NCBI GenBank assembly: GCA_963621885.1
Contig: CAVFFT010000061.1
Span: 1 to 27,312, forward strand
Reading direction: 5' to 3'
DNA from: UMGS1519 sp963621885
Lineage (GTDB): Bacteria > Actinomycetota > Coriobacteriia > Coriobacteriales > Eggerthellaceae
DNA length: 27,312 bases
Every line of letters starts with the position of its first letter. Within the stretch, counting starts at the first letter, position 1. This document shows positions 16,166-22,969 of the stretch, in pieces. A program made the position numbers and the translations under genes. The notes under the pieces were generated by a model that saw nothing but the letters and a program-made list of their open reading frames with translations, was not told the DNA's origin and did no database searches.

Positions 16166-16382
16166 AAAGATGGCGGAATCTATCGATGGAGAGACCTGCC
16201 GGTTGAAAGTGTCCGTCAAGGAATGGGAAAGCGCATGTCGTTCGCGTGATGCGCGCCGTCGCAGTGCCGCCCGAGTTTGGGGAGGGCGTTCGTGCGCTCG
16301 CGTGCCGCTTGAGTTCGCGAACATCCACGTTATGCGCGGCGGTTCTGGTCCGTCTGACTTTGGGAAAGGTGCCGCTTGCGCG

Positions 16383-17729
16383 CTAGCGCTCTTTGCCTGG
16401 CAGATAGCCGTAGGTGGGCGCGAGCGAGATGGTGAAGATGCCGGTAAGGATGATGGCGGCAAGCTCAGCGACCGAGACGGAATACCAGATGCCTTCAGCG
16501 CCCACAAGGATGGGAAGGAGAAGTACCGCTCCCACTTCGAAGATGAGCGTGCGCACGAAGGAGATGATGGCGGAAACGACGCCATTGCCCAAAGACGTGA
16601 ACAGCGCCGATCCGTACATGTTGAAGCCCATCAGAAGCACCGCAAGCGCATAGACGAGCATGGCGTGCGTCGTCAGCTCGACAAGCGACTGGTCGTAGCC
16701 GACGAAGATTTGCGCCAAGGGTGCGGCGAGCACGCGCGTTGCGCCAAACATGACAAGGGCGGATATCGTGATGATGACGAGGCTCTTGCGGAAGAGGCTT
16801 TGCATCTCCGTGGTGTTCTTCGCGCCATACTGATAGCTCATTAGCGGCGCCGATCCGATGATGTAGCCCATGAAAATGGCGGCGAAGGCCATTCCGACAT
16901 ACATGATGACGCCGTAGGCGGCCACGCCGTCCGAGCCCATGTAGCGAAGCAGCTGCACGTTGTAGGCGATGGAGACCACCGACATCGCGATGTTCGAGAC
17001 CATTTCGGATGAGCCGTTGACCGCCGCATGTCCCAGAAGGCGCCAGTTGAGTGTGGTGCGTCCGAGGCGCAGGAAGCTCTTGTTCGGTCGCGCGAAGTAG
17101 ACAAGCGGAATGATGCCGCCAATCGCCTCTCCCGCGATGGTGCCGATGGCGGCGCCCAGCACGCCCATGTTCAGGCCCACGATGAGGGCCGCGTCGAGCA
17201 CGATGTTCGCAATGCCGGCGGCGAAGGTGACGCCGAAGGCGAGGTTGGGCTTGCCGGCGGTGATGAGCAGCTCCTGGAAAAGGTACTGCAGAATGGTTGC
17301 AGGCAGGCCGATGATGAGGACATATCCGTAGACGAGGCAGTCGTCGAGCATTTCCCCTTGCGCTCCCAAGGCGGCAAGCATGGGCTGGAGAATGATGACG
17401 CCCAAGGCAATGCACACGACGCCCGCGACGATGGCGGCGTATACGAGCAGCGAGAACTCCCGGTTCGCCCGGTCATCGTCGCCTTCGCCACGCGTTTTCG
17501 CGACGATGGCGCTGCCGCCGGTTCCCATCATGAAGCCGATGGTGCCGAGGATCATGGGAATGGGGTAGACGAAGTTCACCGCGGCGAGAGCGACCGATCC
17601 GCACCAGTTTGAAACGAAGAATCCGTCGACCATGACATAGGCCGACATGAAGAGCATCATGCCAATGGTGGGAAGCGTGAATCGAAACAGGTCGGCGAAC
17701 GTGAAATGCTTTCCCATGTCGATGGGCAT
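16383..17729 (-). CDS. MATE-family multidrug/toxic-compound efflux transporter
   Basis: A 448-residue membrane protein with about 12 transmembrane helices in two related halves. MATE-type features are the early MVDGFFVSNWCGSVALAAVN region, GTGGSAIVAKTRGEGD and ELLITAGKPN. MATE proteins export drugs or metabolites by Na+ or H+ antiport; the substrate is unknown here. I start at the ATG at 17729 because AAGGAGAG stands just upstream on the minus strand. The in-frame upstream extension (25 residues, with cysteine and histidine) lacks a site and does not resemble the family. The C-terminus GYLPGKER is cytosolic. Confidence 0.92.
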   Translation of the reverse strand: MPIDMGKHFTFADLFRFTLPTIGMMLFMSAYVMVDGFFVSNWCGSVALAAVNFVYPIPMILGTIGFMMGTGGSAIVAKTRGEGDDDRANREFSLLVYAAIVAGVVCIALGVIILQPMLAALGAQGEMLDDCLVYGYVLIIGLPATILQYLFQELLITAGKPNLAFGVTFAAGIANIVLDAALIVGLNMGVLGAAIGTIAGEAIGGIIPLVYFARPNKSFLRLGRTTLNWRLLGHAAVNGSSEMVSNIAMSVVSIAYNVQLLRYMGSDGVAAYGVIMYVGMAFAAIFMGYIIGSAPLMSYQYGAKNTTEMQSLFRKSLVIITISALVMFGATRVLAAPLAQIFVGYDQSLVELTTHAMLVYALAVLLMGFNMYGSALFTSLGNGVVSAIISFVRTLIFEVGAVLLLPILVGAEGIWYSVSVAELAAIILTGIFTISLAPTYGYLPGKER

Positions 17730-17807
17730 AAAAACTCTCCTTGGCTCGTGGAACGCGAATGTCCACACGCTAACATGCCTTATGTGGATGCAGATGAATT
17801 CCATGAT

Positions 17808-17842
17808 TTCAGGGCGGGGCTTTCACCGGCGCCCGCCCTGAA
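17808..17842. terminator. Strong hairpin between the MATE and HD-hydrolase genes
   Basis: TTCAGGGCGGG (17808-17818) pairs perfectly with CCCGCCCTGAA (17832-17842). There is no long T-tract, so termination efficiency is uncertain. It lies downstream of the HD/cysteine-hydrolase gene and upstream of the MATE gene. Confidence 0.55.
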
Positions 17843-17919
17843 TCTTGGTTGCTGGTTTCTCGCTTTAAGCGTTAGTGGTGCGCGTTGTGACGCGCCGCAG
17901 AAGGAGATGTCCGCGCGCC

Positions 17920-19068
17920 TTAGCGCACCTGAATCTGACAACTGCGCATGGCCTCAAGCGCCGCTTCGTGCTTTTCGGGCGTGACGCCCGCGCAGCATGC
18001 GGCATCCACGTAAACGGGCAGCTGCGGCATCGCGGCCTTTATGAGCGATGCGTTGCTGATTACGCAGATGTCTGTGCACAGGCCGATGAGCTCGACCGAT
18101 TCCACATTGCCTCGCGCATAGGCGGCTTCAAGGTCGCGCGCGAGGTCTGTCGAGCCGAAGGTGCCTTTCAAATACACCGGCAGGTTGCCTTCGCGCTGGA
18201 TGGCGTCCATTTCGCCGGCGAGCTCCCAGCCCGGCGTTCCCGCCAGACAGTGCGGCACAGGCAGGAAACGTCCCTCCTGCGTCTCGTCGTAACGGCTATC
18301 GTGCGTGTCCTTTGTGAATATCACCTGACCGGGGAAATCGCGAACCTTCGCGACCATGGCGGGCAAGGCGGCCTGCGCTTCGGAAGTGCCAAGTGCGCCA
18401 TCGACAAAATCGTTCTGTACGTCTACCACAATCAGATAGGGATGCGGTGTGCCCGGCTCATCCGCTTCGGATGAGCCCGGACCCTGACTCGTCTGGAAAA
18501 GCTCTCGCGCGGCGGGAACGAGCGCCGGCGAGCACGGACGTCGCAGGAAGCGCGTGTCGAAACCCTCAAGGGGAAGCCGCACGCGGTCGAGACCGTCGGC
18601 ATCCTTGAAGATGAGATAGAGGTCGCATAGTGGAATACGGTCGCTCGCCGCCGCTTCGGGATGCTCCGCCCCCCAAGCAGCGAGGGCGGCAATTCCCTCG
18701 GCATCATCGTAATCATGCCAGGTCATCACAAGCGCAACCCGGGGGTCGAAATCCAGACCGCGCGTTTCGCAGAAGTCCTGGTAATACTGCGCGGCGCGTT
18801 CTCCGTGTCCCTTGTCGGGCCAGGCGTTGCGGCGGCGCGTGTCGTGGAATGCGGCTGCGGCGCACAGAGCTTCCTTGTCGGCATCGCCCAGACCCTCCTC
18901 ATTGGCGATTTTCAGCGCGAGCATGAGCACGCGGCACCAGTGGGATTTCAGGTGGTTTTCTCCGCCGAAGGGCCAGCCTTCGATGTGGGACTCGATGAAA
19001 GAGAGCCATTTCAAGGCGCGCTCGCGGTCCTGCGCGTTCGGGGCGAAATCGGCGATTTGCTGCAGCAT
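17920..19068 (-). CDS. HD-domain phosphohydrolase fused to a nicotinamidase/isochorismatase-like hydrolase
   Basis: A 382-residue two-domain protein. The N-terminal part (about 15-190) is an HD-domain: His43, the His75-Asp76 pair (AFHDTRR) and His118-Asp119 are candidate metal ligands. The C-terminal part (about 209-382) is a cysteine hydrolase with Asp216 (VVDVQNDF), Lys301 (VYLKGTFG) and Cys335 (GLCTDICV) matching the PncA triad; DTH (254-256) and His273 fit its metal site. Nicotinamidases make nicotinate from nicotinamide for NAD salvage. I start at the ATG at 19068, with AAAGGAA upstream. The long in-frame extension beyond it is out-of-character Arg/Ser-rich sequence and is not used. The order and fusion are unusual. 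Confidence 0.87.
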   Translation of the reverse strand: MLQQIADFAPNAQDRERALKWLSFIESHIEGWPFGGENHLKSHWCRVLMLALKIANEEGLGDADKEALCAAAAFHDTRRRNAWPDKGHGERAAQYYQDFCETRGLDFDPRVALVMTWHDYDDAEGIAALAAWGAEHPEAAASDRIPLCDLYLIFKDADGLDRVRLPLEGFDTRFLRRPCSPALVPAARELFQTSQGPGSSEADEPGTPHPYLIVVDVQNDFVDGALGTSEAQAALPAMVAKVRDFPGQVIFTKDTHDSRYDETQEGRFLPVPHCLAGTPGWELAGEMDAIQREGNLPVYLKGTFGSTDLARDLEAAYARGNVESVELIGLCTDICVISNASLIKAAMPQLPVYVDAACCAGVTPEKHEAALEAMRSCQIQVR

Positions 19069-19219
19069 GGCGGTTCCTTTCGCTTTCTGCCCGTGGGGGC
19101 GGGTCTGGTCTGCGCGTCCTGATGGACGAGTCTTCGGGTGGACGGCTTCAACTTCTGGGGCGAATAGTAGCAACTTCCGGATGGGCGGTTCTCTCGCGGA
19201 TGGGGCTTTTGGCGTCTTC

Positions 19220-19996
19220 CTAATCCTTGAGCGGCAGGCGATAAAAGCGCTCGTAGAGCTCGATTTGCGTCGGGTCGTTTTTGCTCGACCGGAAGATGAC
19301 GCTTCCTTTTTGCGAGGCCGGTGCGAGAGCCGCCGCCTCTTCCAGCAGATGGCGGGCTTGGCGAGCGGTGCCGGCGCCGCCGTCGTAGAGCGGCACGTCA
19401 CCCAGCACCGCACGAATCTGCTGTGCAACGAAGGGATAATGGGTGCATCCGAGGACGACGCCATCAACCTTGTTCCGATACGCGCCCAACTGCTGCTCCA
19501 GCAGTTCATGAAGCGCCGGGCTTTCGAAGTCGCCGGTTTCGATAAGGTCCGCTAGTCCCGTGCAGGCGACGGTGGCGATGCTGGAATGCGAGCCGTAACG
19601 GCGCGCCAGCTTGTGGAACTTGTCGAGCTTGACGGTGATGCTGGTCGCCATCACGAGTATGTGGTCGTGATGCGCCGCTTCGGTTGCGGGCTTGAGTGCC
19701 GGCTCGATGCCGATAATCGGCAGCTGCGAGAATTCTTCGCGCAGCGTTGCGGCGGCAGCGCTTGTGGCGGTGTTGCAGGCGATGACGATGGCCTTTGCGC
19801 CGGTTTCCACCATCGCGCTCACCAGCTTGCGCGAACGCTCGCGCACCCATTCGGGCGACTTGTCGCCGTAGGGGGCGTTTGCCGAGTCGCCGAAATATAT
19901 GAATCGCTCGTGCGGCATTTCTTTCACAAGGCGCTTGAGCACGCTTATGCCGCCCACGCCGGAATCGAAGACGCCTATGTATCCTTTTTCGAACAT
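19220..19996 (-). CDS. murI: Glutamate racemase
   Basis: A 258-residue cytosolic enzyme giving D-glutamate for peptidoglycan. The family's residues are present: FDSGVGGISV with Asp11-Ser12, GDSANAPYG, the first catalytic cysteine Cys74 in ACNTATS, and the second Cys184 with His186 in LGCTHYPF. The ATG at 19996 begins right before the first strand; a longer open frame upstream runs through a repeat region and is not part of the family. A GGAG lies about 12 bases upstream. It is divergent from yigZ, with a tandem repeat in the shared upstream region. Confidence 0.94.
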   Translation of the reverse strand: MFEKGYIGVFDSGVGGISVLKRLVKEMPHERFIYFGDSANAPYGDKSPEWVRERSRKLVSAMVETGAKAIVIACNTATSAAAATLREEFSQLPIIGIEPALKPATEAAHHDHILVMATSITVKLDKFHKLARRYGSHSSIATVACTGLADLIETGDFESPALHELLEQQLGAYRNKVDGVVLGCTHYPFVAQQIRAVLGDVPLYDGGAGTARQARHLLEEAAALAPASQKGSVIFRSSKNDPTQIELYERFYRLPLKD

Positions 19997-20091
19997 GCAG
20001 CCATCATACTCCAGTGTCGCCTCGAGCCGCGTCACCTTGCCTTGCACATGGAGGCGTTGTGCGCGTGCGCTTCCACTCCTGCGGTATGTAT

Positions 20092-20229
20092 CGTCTCCCG
20101 CGCGCGGCAGGTTCGATGCGTGCGGCGTTTGCGATTCTCGTCCGTCTCCCGCACGTGGCGCGCGCATTGCGTGCGGCGTTTGCGATTCTCGTTCGTCTCC
20201 CGCGCGTGGCGCGCGCTTTGCGTGCGTTA
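20092..20229. repeat. 51-bp tandem repeat between murI and yigZ
   Basis: Units start at 20092, 20143 and 20194 (the last partial), each beginning CGTCTCCCGC and containing GCGTGCGGCGTTTGCGATTC (the third unit lacks the end). Units two and three are very similar; the first differs in its middle. The unit length is 17 codons, so open frames run through it on both strands, but no supported gene uses them. It occupies most of the divergent upstream region of the two genes. Confidence 0.85.
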
Positions 20230-20239
20230 TCATGGGCGC

Positions 20240-20869
20240 ATGGACGCTTACCAAACCATAGCTGGCCCGGCACAGGGCGAATACGAAGAGAAAAAGAGCC
20301 GCTTCATCGCCTCGGTTGATCATGTGACCAGTGAGGAAGAGGCGCTTGCGCATCTCGCGCGCATTCGGGCGGAGAACCCGATGGCGCGCCATAACGTGTA
20401 TGCCTACGTGCTGCGTGCGGGGAATCGCGTGCGCTATTCGGATGATGGCGAACCCCAGAAAACGGCGGGACTCCCGGTGCTGTCGGTTATTCAGCATCAG
20501 GACCTCAGTGATGTCATCTGTGTTGTGACCAGGTATTTTGGGGGAACGCTGCTGGGAACGGGCGGCTTGGTGCGCGCTTATACCCGCGCGACCCAGGAGG
20601 CGTTCGCTGCCGCGCGCATCGTCCATTTCGCCTTGTGTCGCGATCTTGTCGCCTGCGTGCCGTATCCCCTTTACGAGAAGACGGCGCGTTTCCTGAAAGA
20701 TCAGGGCATTCAGGTTCTCTCAAGCGATTTTGCCGCCGATGTCACGCTTGAGCTGCGCGTTCGTGCGGAAGAGGTGGAAGTGCTCGAGCGCTCGCTTGTC
20801 GATTTGACCGGTGGACAGATTGAGGTCATCGCCGGCGATGCCGCGTTCCGTCCGCTTGAAGCAAAGTAA
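20240..20869 (+). CDS. yigZ: YigZ/IMPACT (UPF0029) family protein
   Basis: A 209-residue protein of the IMPACT/YigZ family. The N-terminal domain has the family blocks EKKSRFIA, HNVYAYVLR, YSDDGEPQKTAG and TRYFGGTLLGTGGLVRAY (about 97-114). The C-terminal ferredoxin-like domain (about 130-205) is also of the YigZ type. The biochemical role is unsettled; the eukaryotic relative affects Gcn2 signalling. No clear ribosome-binding site precedes the ATG. A TATCAT at 20228-20233 lies only 6 bases before the start codon, so the transcript could be leaderless, but this is speculative. Confidence 0.9.
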   Translation: MDAYQTIAGPAQGEYEEKKSRFIASVDHVTSEEEALAHLARIRAENPMARHNVYAYVLRAGNRVRYSDDGEPQKTAGLPVLSVIQHQDLSDVICVVTRYFGGTLLGTGGLVRAYTRATQEAFAAARIVHFALCRDLVACVPYPLYEKTARFLKDQGIQVLSSDFAADVTLELRVRAEEVEVLERSLVDLTGGQIEVIAGDAAFRPLEAK

Positions 20870-20872
20870 GCC

Positions 20873-20903
20873 GTAACATCCTCTCACAAACCCGAAATGT
20901 TAC
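20873..20903. other. Inverted repeat between yigZ and thrH
   Basis: GTAACAT (20873-20879) and ATGTTAC (20897-20903) are exact inverted copies 17 bases apart, just after the yigZ stop. It may be a hairpin or an operator for thrH; no T-tract follows. Confidence 0.3.
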
Positions 20904-20941
20904 TTCGAGGTGACGCGGGATTCGTCTCGTGGGGGAGTGCG

Positions 20942-20947
20942 TATAAT
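20942..20947 (+). promoter_or_regulatory. Consensus -10 box of the thrH promoter
   Basis: TATAAT lies 34 bases before the thrH ATG in an otherwise GC-rich spacer. The -35 is poor (GATTCG or TTCGTC around 20919-20926). Confidence 0.55.
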
Positions 20948-20980
20948 GCCCGTGTGAGACGACAGAACAGGAGCTAACTC

Positions 20981-21586
20981 ATGAATATCGTTTGCCTTGA
21001 CCTTGAAGGCGTATTGGTACCGGAGATTTGGATTGCGTTCGCGGAGGCTTCGGGCATTCCCGAGCTGCGCCGCACCACGCGTGACGAACCCGATTACAAC
21101 AAGCTGATGCAGTACCGTCTGGACATTCTCAACGAGCATGGCCTGGGCCTGAATGAGATCCAGAAGGTCGTGGCGGGAATCGATCCGCTTCCGGGTGCGC
21201 GCGAGTTCCTCGACGAGCTGCGCAAGCAGGTGCCGGTCGTGGTGATTTCCGACACTTTCGAACAGTTCGCCGCGCCGCTGATGGAGAAGCTTGGCTTCCC
21301 GCTGCTCATGTGCAACACGCTGGAGGTTGCCGCCGACGGCCATATCGAAGGCTACAAGATGCGCATTGCCGACTCGAAGCTTTCGACGGTGCGCGCGTTG
21401 AACTCCATCGGCTATGACATCATCGCTGCAGGTGACAGCTTCAACGACCTGAAGATGATTCGCTTTGGCAAGGCGGGCTTCCTCTTCAAGAGCACGCCGG
21501 CAATCATCGAGGCCAACCCCGACGTGCCGGCCTTCGACGAGTTCCCCGAGTTCCTCGCGGCGATTAAGGCTGCTATTGCCGAATAG
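20981..21586 (+). CDS. thrH: ThrH-type phosphoserine phosphatase/homoserine phosphotransferase
   Basis: A 201-residue HAD-superfamily protein of ThrH length. HAD motif I is DLEGVLVPE (Asp7, with Glu9 instead of the usual second Asp, as in phosphoserine phosphatases of the ThrH group), motif II is Ser90 in VVISDTFEQF, motif III is Lys133, and motif IV is GDSFND (151-156). ThrH of Pseudomonas dephosphorylates phosphoserine and can pass the phosphate to homoserine. ACAGGAG precedes the ATG. The gene stands alone with its own -10 box and a downstream terminator. Confidence 0.92.
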   Translation: MNIVCLDLEGVLVPEIWIAFAEASGIPELRRTTRDEPDYNKLMQYRLDILNEHGLGLNEIQKVVAGIDPLPGAREFLDELRKQVPVVVISDTFEQFAAPLMEKLGFPLLMCNTLEVAADGHIEGYKMRIADSKLSTVRALNSIGYDIIAAGDSFNDLKMIRFGKAGFLFKSTPAIIEANPDVPAFDEFPEFLAAIKAAIAE

Positions 21587-21742
21587 GGCGTTCGCCAGCC
21601 GCTTGTGAGAGCGTGCCGAATGGGGGCGTTTGCGCAGGAGCTTGCGGGCGCGTCTTGAATAGGACGCATGCCGCACGGTTGGCGCATGAAGGCACGCTGA
21701 CGGGCATGTCAGATTGCGAGCATAAAAAAGATGGCATTTGAT

Positions 21743-21768
21743 AAAGCGGGCGCGTGAGCGTCCGCTTT
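21743..21768 (+). terminator. Terminator after thrH
   Basis: AAAGCGGGCGC (21743-21753) pairs with GCGTCCGCTTT (21758-21768), with one G-T wobble and a GTGA loop. It lies about 155 bases after the thrH stop and immediately before the next gene, so it may also attenuate that gene. Confidence 0.7.
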
Positions 21769-21804
21769 GGTATTCTCTGGTAAGCATGGAAGGAGAATCC
21801 GATT

Positions 21805-22773
21805 ATGGCTCAGGAAGAAAAAAGCCCGAAAGAATTGGCGGCTGAGAGGCATGTTTCCGTAATGAAGGCGGTTTTCGCCGGGGAAACGAAAGCCTCCATT
21901 GCCGGGACGAAGATTGTCGAGGCGGGAGACGCGGCCGCATTCCTCGCTGCCGCACGTCGGGGAGACAATGCCGACGCGAGCGACGCTTCCGATGAGGCGG
22001 CGCAGGCCGAGGCGGAGCAGGAGGCTCCTGCTGCCGAGGAGGCTTCCGTGACTGAAGACGCTCCGGCGGAGGATCTCGCTCCCACCACGGTGCGTTTTGA
22101 ATCGGGCGATATCGTCGCGACGATTCTCCAGATGAAGGACTCCGTTGCCGTGCTCGATGCGGCATCGTATCGCTATCCGGGTGGCTCGTATCTGAAGGGC
22201 CGTCGTGGCGCCGAAGAGGACCTGTGCGACGGTGGCAACTTGTATCCGGTGCTCGAGGCGTTCCAGGATAGCTTCTATACGCCGAACCGCCAGACGGCGA
22301 GCGGCGAGCTTTACACGAGCCGCGCCCTCGCAGTTCCCGATGTCGTTTTCACGCGCACCGGCGAGATTGTGAAAGCGTCGGTCGCGGTTATCGCCGCGCC
22401 GAATCGCAAGCGCGCGCTTGACCGCCATCGCAGCGAACGCGAATGCGAGCTGTCGCTGCGTGAGCGTGTTGCGTCCGCGATGGATATCCTCGCGTCGTTT
22501 GGCGCGCAGACCGCCATCGTGACTGCTTTTGGTTGCGCCGAAGGCAACGACGCGCACGAAGTCGCGCGCCTTATTCACGAGTGGCTTGATGCACATGATG
22601 GCTTCATTCCGGAAATCGTGTTCTCGATCTGGCGCGATTCCGATCGCAATGCGTTCAAGGATGCTTTTGCGGACCGTTGGGAAGAGCCTGCGGCCGAGCC
22701 TGTCCAGGTTGCGGAAGAGCCCGAAGAGGACGACGAAGAGGAAGATTGGGAAAAGTACCGCATTTCGGAGTAG
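21805..22773 (+). CDS. TIGR02452-like (bacterial PARG-related, macrodomain-like) protein
   Basis: A 322-residue protein. The C-terminal two thirds resemble the TIGR02452/DUF2263 family related to poly(ADP-ribose) glycohydrolase: VAVLDAASYRYPGGSYL, then GRRGAEEDLC (132-141), and VIAAPNRKR further on. The PARG signature is GGG...QEE; here it reads GGS (126-128) and AEE (136-138), so the Glu pair remains but the Gln is Ala. Residues about 52-92 are an Ala/Glu/Asp-rich linker between a short N-terminal block (RHVSVMKAVFAGETK) and the core, and the C-terminus is very acidic (EEDDEEEDWEKY). The start has a GGAGAA site. Removal of ADP-ribose is plausible but untested. Confidence 0.8.
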   Translation: MAQEEKSPKELAAERHVSVMKAVFAGETKASIAGTKIVEAGDAAAFLAAARRGDNADASDASDEAAQAEAEQEAPAAEEASVTEDAPAEDLAPTTVRFESGDIVATILQMKDSVAVLDAASYRYPGGSYLKGRRGAEEDLCDGGNLYPVLEAFQDSFYTPNRQTASGELYTSRALAVPDVVFTRTGEIVKASVAVIAAPNRKRALDRHRSERECELSLRERVASAMDILASFGAQTAIVTAFGCAEGNDAHEVARLIHEWLDAHDGFIPEIVFSIWRDSDRNAFKDAFADRWEEPAAEPVQVAEEPEEDDEEEDWEKYRISE

Positions 22774-22788
22774 CGCCTGGAGTGGCTT

Positions 22789-22812
22789 GCGAACAGTTCG
22801 CCAACTGTTTGC
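22789..22812 (+). other. Hairpin just after the PARG-like gene
   Basis: GCGAACAGTT (22789-22798) pairs with AACTGTTTGC (22803-22812) around CGCC, 15 bases after the stop. No T-tract follows. Confidence 0.45.
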
Positions 22813-22925
22813 GGGCGACCCGCGGTACAGCTTGCGGACAACCCTAGGTGGCGGTTCGCGAAGCGGTCCGACTGGCTACCTGCAGTGTGGCTCGACGGCG
22901 GTGAAAACCCAATAGCATGATGAAT

Positions 22926-22952
22926 GAAGGCCTCGCGTTACGCGGGGCCTTC
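22926..22952. terminator. Bidirectional terminator between the PARG-like gene and elp3
   Basis: GAAGGCCTCGCG (22926-22937) pairs with CGCGGGGCCTTC (22941-22952) with one wobble and a TTA loop. It lies between two convergent genes, with only short T-runs on either side. Confidence 0.75.
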
Positions 22953-22969
22953 CGTTTGTCTGCGGGGTC

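Noticed and set aside
17730..17804. 25-residue N-terminal extension of the MATE protein
   Set aside because: The ribosome-binding site stands before the internal ATG at 17729, and the extension lacks family character.
19069..19509. N-terminal extension of the HD/cysteine hydrolase
   Set aside because: Ser/Arg-rich sequence overlapping murI on the same strand in another frame. The ATG at 19068 has its own ribosome-binding site.
20092..20229. Possible CRISPR array
   Set aside because: Units are contiguous 51-mers without unique spacers, and no cas gene is present.
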